64,000 nucleotides of DNA, from positions 868,001 to 932,000 of the forward strand of contig NZ_FXWJ01000002.1 of the NCBI RefSeq assembly GCF_900177795.1. Reading direction: 5' to 3'. This document shows positions 28,033 through 36,202 of the stretch, in pieces. Under the pieces are notes generated by a model, which saw only the letters and a list, made by a program, of their open reading frames with translations, was not told the origin of the DNA and made no database searches. The DNA comes from Plantibacter elymi (nom. nud.) (GTDB taxonomy: Bacteria > Actinomycetota > Actinomycetes > Actinomycetales > Microbacteriaceae). A program made the translations under genes and the position numbers. Position 1 is the stretch's first letter, and every line of letters begins with the position of its first letter.

Positions 28033-29288
28033 CAGCGCACTCCTCGCACTCGGGTGACAGCGACCGCCCCTGCGACGGCGCAGGCCGCGGAGACGAGGTA
28101 CAGGCCGGCGAATCCGCCGAGCCAGGCGACGAGGCACGCGCCGATCAGCGGAGCGACCGCCTGCGGCACCGCCTGGGCGATGTTCATGATGCCGAGGTCC
28201 TTGCCGTGCGACGCAGGGTCCGGCAGGACCTGCGTCGCGAGCGCCTGATCGACCGACATGAAACAGCCGTAGCCGAGCCCGATGAGCGCCGCCGAGACGA
28301 ACCCCATCGGCAGCGAGGGCCAGATCGCGAGCAGGAGTGCGGCGAGCGCCTGTGAGGCGGAGGCCGCGACGACGAAGACACGTCGTCGTCCGATGCGATC
28401 GGACAGTCGGCCGAGCAGGATCGAAGAACCGACGACGAACACCGTGTAGACGACCGTGACCAGCAGGAGGTCGGTCTCGGCGTCGGCGTCCCCTAGCCCG
28501 AAGAGCAGGAAGTAGAACAGCAGCGAGGTGCTGAAGGCGTTGCCGAGGTTCACGAGGACGCGGCTGAGCATGGTCCAGGCGAAGTCGGGGTGGCGTCGCG
28601 GTGAGATCCAGAGACTCTCCAGGAGCGCGTGCGCGGTGAGTCGCAGGGGTCGATCGCCCGTCGGGAGTGGATCGGGCAGCCGCAGGAACGGCACGACCAG
28701 CACGATGAGGAGGACGGCGAGCGCCAGGTACCCCACGTCCATCTGGGTGCCGAGCAGGAGCAGGAGGGCGATGCCGAGGATGACCCCGACGGCCTGCGGC
28801 GCGGAGATCCACCCCGAGACGAAGCCGCGCTGTCCGACGGGCACCTGATCGGAGATGGTCGCGGTGAGCGCTGCTCCCAGGATGCAGAAGCCGATGATGG
28901 CGAGGCACCAACAGACGCCGATGCCGACGATGCCGGTCTGCAGTCCGAGGAGGACGAGCCCCAGGGCGAAGACGAGCGCGCCACCTGCGATCCACGGGCG
29001 GCGTCTCCCGAACCGCGACCGTGTGCGGTCGGACAGGGCGCCCGTCAGCGGATAGACGACGATGGAGCAGAGTCCGGCCGCCCCGGCGACGACACCGAAA
29101 GCGACGACACTGTCCACCCAGTGCTCGGGAGCGAGCGTCGCGTCGATCTGCGCGGGCAGGAGGAGCTGCAGCGGGGCGAGCTGGGCCATCCAGACGCCCA
29201 GCCAGGCGACCGCGAAGGCGGCGACCCAGCGCCCGGTGACCCGTCGGTCGGCCGGGTGGCCGACGGCTGCGGTGCCGAGGCCGCTCAT
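28032..29288 (-). CDS. MFS transporter
   Basis: A 418-residue protein with about 12 membrane helices. The loop motifs GALSDRTRSRFGRRRPWIAGG (between helices 2 and 3) and GRLSDRIGRRRVFV (between helices 8 and 9) are the conserved MFS signature. The first loop with RSRFGRRRPW is reminiscent of the sugar:cation (GPH) branch. It probably moves the substrate or product of the linked racemase-like and oxidase enzymes. Its start overlaps the tetR stop (ATGA). Confidence 0.88.
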   Translation of the reverse strand: MSGLGTAAVGHPADRRVTGRWVAAFAVAWLGVWMAQLAPLQLLLPAQIDATLAPEHWVDSVVAFGVVAGAAGLCSIVVYPLTGALSDRTRSRFGRRRPWIAGGALVFALGLVLLGLQTGIVGIGVCWCLAIIGFCILGAALTATISDQVPVGQRGFVSGWISAPQAVGVILGIALLLLLGTQMDVGYLALAVLLIVLVVPFLRLPDPLPTGDRPLRLTAHALLESLWISPRRHPDFAWTMLSRVLVNLGNAFSTSLLFYFLLFGLGDADAETDLLLVTVVYTVFVVGSSILLGRLSDRIGRRRVFVVAASASQALAALLLAIWPSLPMGFVSAALIGLGYGCFMSVDQALATQVLPDPASHGKDLGIMNIAQAVPQAVAPLIGACLVAWLGGFAGLYLVSAACAVAGAVAVTRVRGVR

Positions 29289-29914
29289 CTCGGCGCCGGT
29301 TCGGCGAGGGTTGCGACGAGGTGCGCCACCGTCCCGACGAGTCGCCGGGCTTCGGCGTCGTCGCGTCGCACCAGCCAGCCGAGTGTCAGGCCGTCGGTGA
29401 AGGCGATGACGGTCCGTGCGATCTCGTCGACGGGCTGCGTCCAGGTGCTGCCGCTGACCGTTGCGGCGAGCGCGAGCGCCTCACACGCGAGCTCCTCGTA
29501 CCGTCGGTACTGCTCGAGCGCGAGGTGCTCGAGGCCCGGCGTCCGCATCGCGTAGGCGCTGAGCTCCTGCATCGCCGCCTCCCGAGCCGGATCGGCGCGG
29601 AGGAGGTCGACGTAGCGTTCGAGGCCGGCACGGACGACGGCTTCGAGGGTGGGCGGATGCTCCTGACCGGCCTCCTCGTCCGGCAGCAGCTCCCCGACGT
29701 CGAGGACGACGCGTTCATGCTCGACGACGTGTGCGACCAGTTCGGCGAGGAGCTCGTCGCGGGAGGCGAAGGCGTAGTGGAAGCTGGCGAGCGACATCCC
29801 GGCCTCGGCCACGATGGCCCTGGTCGTGGCGGCGGCGACGCCCTCGGCTGCGACGACGCGGAGGGCGGCGCTGATCAGCTCGGCTCGTCGGTCGACAACG
29901 GAGATCCTCGGCAT
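29285..29914 (-). CDS. TetR/AcrR family transcriptional regulator
   Basis: A 209-residue regulator with an N-terminal HTH: DRRAELISAALRVVAAEGVAAATTRAIVAEAGMSLASFHYAF, followed by a helical ligand domain. ATG 29914 is preceded by GGGAAGGG; a longer frame upstream is not supported. As first gene of the tetR-MFS-racemase-oxidase operon it likely autoregulates the operon and senses the transported compound. No clear palindromic operator was identified by eye. Confidence 0.88.
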   Translation of the reverse strand: MPRISVVDRRAELISAALRVVAAEGVAAATTRAIVAEAGMSLASFHYAFASRDELLAELVAHVVEHERVVLDVGELLPDEEAGQEHPPTLEAVVRAGLERYVDLLRADPAREAAMQELSAYAMRTPGLEHLALEQYRRYEELACEALALAATVSGSTWTQPVDEIARTVIAFTDGLTLGWLVRRDDAEARRLVGTVAHLVATLAEPAPR

Positions 29915-30111
29915 CGCAACCCTTCCCGGGGCGCCTGCGGGTCGTGCCGCTCCATCGCGGTCGACCCGACTGGGACGGATGACCCAGTCGCGCCAGTATG
30001 GCGGACCACCGGTCGGAGCGCACCTGTCGCGACGGCTTTCCTGTGCGGATCGGCCGAGAATGTGACCCGATCTGGCGCGGGAGGTTGACTTCCCGCGGTG
30101 ATCTTGGGGGA

Positions 30112-32307
30112 ATGGAGACGGTGACCGGGGAACACGCGCGCGCAGGAACAGGAGTCCGATCGAATCGCTCGATCGGACGCGTCGCGATCCTCCTCGCCGT
30201 CTTCCTCTCGGCCGGACTCTGGACGACGACCGTCGCGGGCCCCGCATCGGCGACGCCCGAACCGCTCCCCTCCCCGAGCGAGAGCGCTGCGGCGCCGACC
30301 CCACCGCCACTCGACGGGCCGACCATCACGAGTCCCGATTCCGGTTTCTTCATCGGCAGCGGCGGCACCACGGTCACCGGGACGAAGGACGCCGGCACGG
30401 GTGTCCAGCTGCAGGTCGGCGACGGTCTCGAGCCGGTCTGCATCCTGCCGCAGGACGACAGCACCGACTGGTCCTGCTCGATCGACCTGCCCGACGGCGG
30501 CGGCCTGCTCATCACCGCCGTCGAGGTCGGCGTCCCGGAGACGCTCTCTGCACAGATCTCCGTGTCCGCGCTCGGCCCGCCCACCATCACCGAGGGGACG
30601 CCGAGCAACGGCGGCGTCCGCGGGACCGCCTACCCCGGAGCGACGGTGACGGTCCGCGCCGACTCCGGTGCCACCTGCAGTTTCGCAGCGGACAGCTCCG
30701 GAAGCTGGTTCTGCGTGCTGGGCGAGCCGCTGCGGGCCGGCGACCTCTCCGTGACGGCGACGCAACAGACGTCGTTCAGCGGCGGTCAGCGCTCCGACGC
30801 GTCCGCCCCGGTCGTGCTCACCATCGACCGCGACGCTCCGGCCCCGCCCGTGATGTCCTCACCGACGGCCGGACAGGCGATGCCGATCTCGGCGGCGAGC
30901 TACGCCGGCACCGGCGAGGAGGGCGCGACCGTCACCGTCTTCGCCGACTCGACGTCGGTCTGCACGGCGTTCGTCACCGGCGGCACGTGGAGTTGCTCCG
31001 GCGGTGGCGTGCCGGCGGGGGCGCACGTCGTCCTCGCGATCCAGCAGGATGCCGCGGGCAACACGAGCGGGGCGAGTACGGCGATCACCCTGACGTTCGG
31101 CGATGCATCGGCCGCGCCCGCCACGCCGGCACCGTCCGCCTCCCCATCGCCGTCCGACGGCACCGAGCCCGCGCCAGCACCTGGGACACCCGCTCCGGGC
31201 ACGCAGCAGCCGACCCCATCGCCGAGCGGCGAACCGGCACCCGGCGCCGCTCCACCCACCGGTGGTGGCGGCCTCTGGTCGGGGACGACGCCGTTCACGC
31301 AGACCCTCGCCTCCACGATCGACGGACGCGGCCAGCCGGTCTGGTGGCTCGCCGCCCTCCTCGCCCTCGCAGCGGTGGCGCTCATCGCGATCCCGGCCCG
31401 ACTCCTCGCGACCTCCATCGCCCCCTGGCGCGCCACGATCGCCGACCGTCGTCGTGCAGCGGTGACCGGGCGCAACCGACCGAGGGACGAGTTCGAGCGG
31501 GTCCCGTCGGTCCCGCTCCCGAGTCGCACGGCGATGGCCGTCGTCACCGCCGTGCTCGCGGCAGGCATCCTCATGTTCGCGCACCCCGTGAGCGGTCAGC
31601 CGGCGTATCTCCGGCTGTGGTTCGCCTCGCTCATCGCCGTGGTCGCGATCAACGTCGTGGGCCTCCTCGCGCAGCTCGTCGTCGCCCGCCGAGCCGGGCT
31701 GGGCTCGATGCGTGTCAGCGTCCGTGTCGGCGGGCTGGTCACGGTCGGTGTCGTCACCGCGCTCTCACGCCTCCTGGCCCTGCAGCCGGCTCTGCTCTTC
31801 GCGCTACTGACCGAAATCCGGCCGACACGGAGACCCGAAACGCATGTAGCCGGCTCCACATCCTCGGCGGAGACCGATTCCGATGCCATCACGCCACGCA
31901 TCGCGGGCCGCCTCGCGCTGGCCCGGATCGCTGCGGCCGCCGGGCTCGGTTCGATCGCCTGGCTCGCGTCGGCGCTGGCCGGCGAGCCGAGCGGCGGCGT
32001 GGGCGCGATGCTCGTCGAGGCCGTGAACCTGACCGCGATCGCGGGGATCGGATCCGCGTCGATCGCGCTCCTCCCCCTCGGGCCGCTCGGTGGACGCGCC
32101 ATCCTCGCCTGGTCGAGGCCGGTGTGGCTCGGCAGCGCGTTCGTGGGCTTCACGCTGCTGTTCGGACTCCTGGGCCCGACGGCGACGGTTCCGGGTGCGG
32201 GTGACACGCTCGTCGGGCTTCTCTTGGGGTCGCTCGCGTTCGCGGCCGTCGGCGCTGGCACGTGGGCCTGGAACCGTCACCTCCGGCCGCTCATCGACGC
32301 GCGCTGA
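30112..32307 (+). CDS. Secreted Ig-like-domain protein with C-terminal multi-span membrane region
   Basis: A 731-residue protein. After a signal peptide (VAILLAVFLSAGLWTTTVAG ... ASA), about residues 60-350 form three to four Ig-like repeats. Each has a Cys pair with a W/F-x-C end (DWSCSID, SWFCVLG, TWSCSGG). A Pro/Ala/Ser/Thr linker follows, then about eight hydrophobic helices (residues ~420-720) with a basic loop (IADRRRAAVTGRNRPRDEF). Adhesin-like repeats are usually anchored by one helix or a sortase motif, so the polytopic C-terminus is unusual. ATG 30112 follows GGGGGA. I cannot assign a function. Confidence 0.75.
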   Translation: METVTGEHARAGTGVRSNRSIGRVAILLAVFLSAGLWTTTVAGPASATPEPLPSPSESAAAPTPPPLDGPTITSPDSGFFIGSGGTTVTGTKDAGTGVQLQVGDGLEPVCILPQDDSTDWSCSIDLPDGGGLLITAVEVGVPETLSAQISVSALGPPTITEGTPSNGGVRGTAYPGATVTVRADSGATCSFAADSSGSWFCVLGEPLRAGDLSVTATQQTSFSGGQRSDASAPVVLTIDRDAPAPPVMSSPTAGQAMPISAASYAGTGEEGATVTVFADSTSVCTAFVTGGTWSCSGGGVPAGAHVVLAIQQDAAGNTSGASTAITLTFGDASAAPATPAPSASPSPSDGTEPAPAPGTPAPGTQQPTPSPSGEPAPGAAPPTGGGGLWSGTTPFTQTLASTIDGRGQPVWWLAALLALAAVALIAIPARLLATSIAPWRATIADRRRAAVTGRNRPRDEFERVPSVPLPSRTAMAVVTAVLAAGILMFAHPVSGQPAYLRLWFASLIAVVAINVVGLLAQLVVARRAGLGSMRVSVRVGGLVTVGVVTALSRLLALQPALLFALLTEIRPTRRPETHVAGSTSSAETDSDAITPRIAGRLALARIAAAAGLGSIAWLASALAGEPSGGVGAMLVEAVNLTAIAGIGSASIALLPLGPLGGRAILAWSRPVWLGSAFVGFTLLFGLLGPTATVPGAGDTLVGLLLGSLAFAAVGAGTWAWNRHLRPLIDAR

Positions 32308-32341
32308 GCGACGCTCGACGGCCGGTTGGCCCGATCAGACC

Positions 32342-32653
32342 TCAGCCGGCGTCGGCGGGACGCTCGACCGGCAGGCCGCTGGCAGCCCACTCGGAGATGC
32401 CACCGGTGACGTTCACAGCGTCGTAGCCCTGCTGTTCGAGGTAGCCCGTGACGCGGGCGCTGCGGCCACCGGAGTGGCACATGACGTACACGGTCTCTTC
32501 GCGGGGCACCTCGTCGAGGTGGTCGAGGAAGGACGACATCGGCAGGTGTCGGGCACCGGGCACGCTGGCGACGGCGACCTCGTCGGCTTCGCGGACGTCG
32601 ATGATGACGGCCTGCTCGAGCTTGCTCAGTTCGGTTGGGGTGATCTCCTGCAT
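32342..32653 (-). CDS. Rhodanese-like domain protein
   Basis: A single-domain sulfurtransferase-fold protein of 103 residues. The active-site loop reads MCHSGGRSARV with the Cys of the persulfide intermediate near residue 59. The start IIDVREADEVAVASVPGARHLPM is family-typical. Small rhodaneses carry sulfane sulfur or act in redox; the partner is unknown. A TAGGCT box six bases before ATG supports the start. Confidence 0.92.
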   Translation of the reverse strand: MQEITPTELSKLEQAVIIDVREADEVAVASVPGARHLPMSSFLDHLDEVPREETVYVMCHSGGRSARVTGYLEQQGYDAVNVTGGISEWAASGLPVERPADAG

Positions 32654-32659
32654 CGCTTC

Positions 32660-32665
32660 AGCCTA
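32660..32665 (-). promoter_or_regulatory. Leaderless promoter -10 box of rhodanese gene
   Basis: TAGGCT, then GAAGCG, then ATG on the minus strand. Confidence 0.6.
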
Positions 32666-32710
32666 CCGTCGAGGACGCGCGGCCGGGCCGGAAGATGCGG
32701 CAGGCAAGCG

Positions 32711-32743
32711 TGAGGGCGAGGTAACCCGAATACCTCGCCCTCA
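32711..32743. repeat. Perfect inverted repeat (13-bp arms)
   Basis: TGAGGGCGAGGTA and TACCTCGCCCTCA are separated by ACCCGAA. There is no T tract on either side. It lies 58 bases upstream of the rhodanese start and 186 bases past the stop of the next minus-strand gene. It may be a terminator of that gene or an operator. The rest of 32744-32928 shows nothing recognisable. Confidence 0.6.
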
Positions 32744-32928
32744 CTTGAGGCGTCTAGCAACCGGTCGACCAAGAAGCTTGCGGCTTCCGGGACCGGCTCA
32801 CGGGTGACGCCCCCACCTCGAAGGTAGCGGACCGGAGGCACCTTGCGTGACGCAACACCGCCGTGTCGCGTTCGCGTCGTCCGTTTTGTGCACCCCATTC
32901 AGGGGCCAACGCCCGAGGCATCGTTGTC

Positions 32929-33183
32929 TCAGTGCGCGCTGTCGGGATCGCGAGGGATGTGGAGCTCACCCGGGTCGACGTCGACGTCGCCGGTGTCGTC
33001 AGGACCGCCGGTCCCGGGGGCCACGTTGATCATGCCGGAGGCGATGTCGGGGTCGCGGACGACGGGCTGCCCGTCGTCCTGCTTGGCCGCCGTCTCCGCC
33101 TCGCTGGAGGGGCTGTACGTGCGGTCCTTGCTCGTCTGTTCTTCGTCGTTCAGTGCGTGGTCGTGGTCGCTCGGAGTACTCAT
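32929..33183 (-). CDS. Small acidic hypothetical protein
   Basis: An 84-residue protein with no membrane segment or Cys, strongly acidic and rich in Asp, Pro, Gly and Ser, probably disordered. TAGCGT lies seven bases before ATG 33183, close to the leaderless spacing seen elsewhere in the window. It sits downstream of the stand-alone Lsr2 domain gene in the same direction. I do not recognise the family. Confidence 0.6.
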   Translation of the reverse strand: MSTPSDHDHALNDEEQTSKDRTYSPSSEAETAAKQDDGQPVVRDPDIASGMINVAPGTGGPDDTGDVDVDPGELHIPRDPDSAH

Positions 33184-33254
33184 GCTGAGCACGCTAGTCG
33201 CGCTCCCCCGCCCGGCACGGACCCTTGCAGGATCGGGGCGAACGTGCAGACCGC

Positions 33255-33470
33255 TCAGTGCAGCCGGCGGAGCGATGCCGACGCGATGACGGGTCGTGCG
33301 GCTTCGACGTACGACGCCAGCGTCTCGCGCAGTGCCGCCGCGTTGTCGTCGGTCAGGTCGATCTCGTAGTTCTCGCCGTCGATGCCGAACCGGACCGTCT
33401 CCCCCAGCCCGCGGGGGATGTCGGAACCGTCGAGGTCGTCGACGAGCGTCGTGATCGTGCGGGTAGCCAT
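33255..33470 (-). CDS. Stand-alone Lsr2 N-terminal (dimerisation) domain protein
   Basis: A 71-residue protein matching only the N-terminal half of the xenogeneic silencer Lsr2: TTLVDDLDGSD, ETVRFGIDGENYEIDLTDDNA and ALRETLASYVEAAR. The C-terminal AT-hook-like DNA-binding domain with its RGR motif is missing, and the protein ends naturally in VIASASLRRLH. Full Lsr2 is about 110 residues. GGAAGGA precedes the ATG. It lies just outside the left att repeat of the island. It may dimerise with Lsr2 and modulate it; this is inference. Confidence 0.85.
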   Translation of the reverse strand: MATRTITTLVDDLDGSDIPRGLGETVRFGIDGENYEIDLTDDNAAALRETLASYVEAARPVIASASLRRLH

Positions 33471-33506
33471 GCGTCCATCCTTCCATGCGGGTTGGCGGTA
33501 CGGCGT

Positions 33507-33531
33507 CGTACCCCCGGTGGGGTTCGAACCC
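33507..33531 (+). repeat. attL-like copy of tRNA 3' end (25-bp direct repeat)
   Basis: Bases 33507-33531 are identical to 39607-39631. They correspond to the T arm and 3' acceptor strand of the tRNA gene on the right, plus two flanking bases. The rest of a tRNA is absent here, so this is not a tRNA gene. It marks the distal end of an element integrated at the tRNA 3' end. Confidence 0.85.
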
Positions 33532-33990
33532 TTTAGACACCCCTGTCAGTGCAACCAACCTGTCCCAATTCCGCCAGATTACGGCACTGAGAGCTCACAC
33601 GGACCAGGCTCGATCACCGCAGCTCGGCGGCGAGTGTTGTCACGTCGTTGTCATTAGCTCCACTCGGAGAGTTGGTGACTTGAGTCCTGTCCGCCCTGGC
33701 GATCAGAATGCGCAGCTGGTGATGTCGACTTGGAGCTCTGGTGACGCGAACCGCAGAGCGGTGACCGTTCGGAGCGACGCTGCGGGAGGGTTGGCTGGAG
33801 TTGAGCTGGCGGTCCCAGCGCGGGCGCAGGCACGGCACGCGACACTCCACACATACGCCGCCGTCAGGGTCCCGGACCAGGGCGCGAGCACGGAGCTCGT
33901 CGCGGGCGGTCTGATTCTCCTGCTTCATGCGGATCACGTCAGGGTCTCCCCTACTTGTGAGCCGTCTCCGACGACCGCGAGGATGAGCGA
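33532..33990. other. Left part of island without a confident gene
   Basis: The only sizeable minus-strand frame (33614-33937, 107 codons, GTG preceded by GGGGAGA) encodes a Cys-containing start (CVECRVPC) followed by sequence without recognisable features. It may be a degraded gene. I see no RNA gene or repeat in the remainder. Confidence 0.4.
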
Positions 33991-34269
33991 ATGGACCTCA
34001 ATGAGAACTTCGTCAGCTCCGCCCGCATGCACGACTTCGAGGTGCCCCGGGGTGACCGCACCTTCACGTTCAGCCGCTCCGATGCCATCTCCGGCAATCA
34101 GGTCGCCGAGCTCGTTGTCCTCGACGAAGACCGGCAGCCCATCGGCTACATCGTCCCGTACACCCGAGACGAACACGGTGCCATTGAGTCGAGGTTCTTC
34201 GGGGTGGGGATGCCGTCCGTTTTCAGAACAGTCGAAGATGCTCTCGAGTACATCGCGCCGTCCGTCTGA
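33991..34269 (+). CDS. Hypothetical protein (92 aa)
   Basis: A 92-residue soluble protein with a beta-rich appearance (FEVPRGDRTFTFSR, AELVVLDEDRQPIGYIVPYTRDEHG) and a C-terminal helix (VFRTVEDALEYIAPS). GAGGA lies seven bases before ATG. No Cys, signal or membrane segment. It is island cargo beside the methyltransferase stub, on the opposite strand. The shape could suit a small antitoxin-like or accessory protein, but no family is recognised. Confidence 0.55.
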   Translation: MDLNENFVSSARMHDFEVPRGDRTFTFSRSDAISGNQVAELVVLDEDRQPIGYIVPYTRDEHGAIESRFFGVGMPSVFRTVEDALEYIAPSV

Positions 34270-34274
34270 GGTAG

Positions 34275-34490
34275 TCACGCCGCCACCAGTTCTTCCCCGA
34301 GGAGGAACTCCGCGACCGCGTGCCCGAGGTCGCGGGCTGCCGGCTGCGTCACCGCGTTGCCCGCCTGCTTGACCTGTTCCCGCTTCGTGCCGAGCAGCAC
34401 GTAGTCGCGCGCGAACGCCACGCCGACCACAATCTCGCGCGGTTCGAGCGTCCGGGACCGCGTCTCGGCGGTGCCCTCGGGTATGGGCGG
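34275..34490 (-). pseudogene. C-terminal remnant of C5 cytosine DNA methyltransferase
   Basis: About 71 codons translate to the end of a phage/Dcm-type methyltransferase. RTLEPREIVVGVAF (target-recognition to motif IX junction) is followed by DYVLLGTKREQVKQAGNAVTQP, the motif X region with the conserved Q-GNAV-P. The frame ends at a normal stop (34275-34277). Upstream of about 34490 similarity ceases, and the catalytic PCQ and ENV motifs are missing. It is a broken cargo gene. Confidence 0.75.
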
Positions 34491-34575
34491 CCAACGAACT
34501 CTGCAGAGCGCGCACGCTCGGCTGAAACGGGGACCGCGTCCCGGTGGCTTGCAACCTAAGCCACCGGGACATCAA

Positions 34576-35286
34576 TCAGTCGACCTGGAACTCGCGGGTG
34601 GTGGCGACATCTTTCGCCGTCGGGATGCCTGTCGCGACGACCTGCACCGTGATCGTCCCGTCCTCATTGGTACGGCGGTTCATCTCGACCTCTCCCACAC
34701 GGGTCTTATAGGTCACGAGCTGGGAACGGCCGCTCTCAGTCTCCGTGTTGGTAGCCAGCACAGCGTTCGGGACGAGGCTGACCCGGCACAGCGCTTGGAA
34801 TCCTGCCAGAGTGTCCCCGTCCTTCCCCTTCGTCATGTCGGTTACGAAGAGCGATAGCGCCTTCCAGGCCCAAGGGTCGAACGCGACGCTGGCCGCCCCC
34901 TCTTCAACGCACACGATCAGCCGGTCGGTCTGCTCGTCGAACGTCTCGGCCTTCGTGGACGCGAACATGACCGCGGGCGGGACTCCGTCGCCGTACGAAG
35001 CGGTCGAGAAGAAGTTGTAGCCGCGCGCGACCTCTGCCTCGCGAGCAGCCTTCGCCCCTGCTTCCCAGCTCGCCCACTCGCCCTGCAGTCCCCCCGTGAG
35101 CGTGTCGGCAAGGACCGTAGCGGCGAGGGACGCGCTCATGTCTGCCAGCCACGACCCTGTGAAGGAGGCCACCGCGGGAAGCGCTGCACAACTGCTCAGT
35201 GTTGGCGCGGCCAACACTGCGACGACTCCTGCGCCGCCGATCTGGAAGGCAGATCGTCGACTGATTTTGGGGAGTTCAGTGATCAT
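34576..35286 (-). CDS. Predicted Tat-exported lipoprotein, unknown
   Basis: A 236-residue protein. The N-terminus has a twin-arginine motif (KISRRSAFQIGG), a hydrophobic stretch and a lipobox (TLSSC, Cys near residue 33), so it should be a Tat-exported lipoprotein. The mature part is mixed alpha/beta with Cys residues in IVCVEEG and ALCRVSL, and a C-terminal VEMNRRTNEDGTITVQVVA strand pair. It resembles no family I recognise. It is divergent from the next gene. Confidence 0.6.
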   Translation of the reverse strand: MITELPKISRRSAFQIGGAGVVAVLAAPTLSSCAALPAVASFTGSWLADMSASLAATVLADTLTGGLQGEWASWEAGAKAAREAEVARGYNFFSTASYGDGVPPAVMFASTKAETFDEQTDRLIVCVEEGAASVAFDPWAWKALSLFVTDMTKGKDGDTLAGFQALCRVSLVPNAVLATNTETESGRSQLVTYKTRVGEVEMNRRTNEDGTITVQVVATGIPTAKDVATTREFQVD

Positions 35287-35472
35287 CGGGTCTCACATTC
35301 TCTAGGGGGAACCAGAGGGTATCCAAGCCCGGAACGGACCGGTAGAGCAGTGCTGCAACGATGCTGCAACGGTCATCTGTCCTCGCTGCCCCGGAGCTTT
35401 CCTGGCGACGAACGCAGCCGCGTGTGTCGATCGGACGGAGCTTGTCGATGGTCGCTAGGACGGCGACCGCAG

Positions 35473-35478
35473 TATGTT
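35473..35478 (+). promoter_or_regulatory. Leaderless promoter -10 box of island gene
   Basis: TATGTT, then GTGCTC, then GTG at 35485. Confidence 0.5.
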
Positions 35479-35484
35479 GTGCTC

Positions 35485-36108
35485 GTGACCGAGGACCTTC
35501 CGCCGCAGTACGAGTTGTCGTTCTATCTCGGCGAGATCGTGCGAAATGACACGTGGGCTGAGAACGAGATGAAGAACCTGTGGATGCGACTCGCTCAGGC
35601 GGGCCTTGGCGAAGGCGAGCCGGATCGTGACTTCGCCCGGGTAACCAGGGACGTACGTCGGATGCTCAATCTCGAACCGGTGCCGTCGGAATTCCGAGCC
35701 CTGGCGCTGCCTGCGCTGGAGGCCACTCATCGAGCGCACCGGAGCCGAGTCGGGTATGTTCACCAGATCCTCATCCAGCCGCCTTGGGCGCTGGGACAAC
35801 TCCGTCCTGCGATCGGCGACCAGCCAGCGATTCACATGACGGATCTAATCAAGTGCGCCGAGGAACTGCGGGTGGCGATGTGGCGACTGCGCGGCTTGTG
35901 GATCATCGCGCCGCACTGGCTCGGCTATGGCGACGATGAAGATCAGCGCTGGGACGATCGGCAGGATCTGCTCAGCTGGACCCGCGTCGCCATGGGACAC
36001 ATCGCTGGCGATCGGCGCAGGGTGGTCGGGACAGAGGGCTCGGCCCCAGAGCCAGCCGGAGGGTATCGAGAGCTGTCACCGTCAGGTGGCGACAAGGAGT
36101 CGGAGTGA
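35485..36108 (+). CDS. Hypothetical protein (207 aa)
   Basis: A 207-residue soluble protein from GTG 35485, chosen because TATGTT lies exactly six bases upstream; the frame is open further 5' but that part is low-complexity. Helical, with many Trp, Arg and Asp residues (MKNLWMRLAQAGLG, LRVAMWRLRGLWIIAPHWLGYG) and a disordered Gly/Ser/Glu tail. No signal or membrane helix. Function unknown; it is island cargo. Confidence 0.55.
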   Translation: MTEDLPPQYELSFYLGEIVRNDTWAENEMKNLWMRLAQAGLGEGEPDRDFARVTRDVRRMLNLEPVPSEFRALALPALEATHRAHRSRVGYVHQILIQPPWALGQLRPAIGDQPAIHMTDLIKCAEELRVAMWRLRGLWIIAPHWLGYGDDEDQRWDDRQDLLSWTRVAMGHIAGDRRRVVGTEGSAPEPAGGYRELSPSGGDKESE

Positions 36109-36202
36109 CAAGGCGTCGATTCCGGCCTGCTAGATGGTGAAGACGATGATCACCGCCAGCGACGACGCTCGACAGCGTTCCTGTCCCACTGCGCTGGTCA
36201 CG

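Noticed and set aside
32754-32969. A 71-codon minus-strand frame
   Set aside because: It overlaps the acidic protein gene, has no binding site and no recognisable features.
33507-33560. tRNA-like TTCGAA segment on the left of the island
   Set aside because: Only the T arm and acceptor 3' strand are present; no D or anticodon arm follows, so it is an att copy, not a gene.
33614-33937. A 107-codon minus-strand frame in the island
   Set aside because: A possible binding site and CxxC-like motif exist, but the rest looks noncoding; kept only as a note on the interval.
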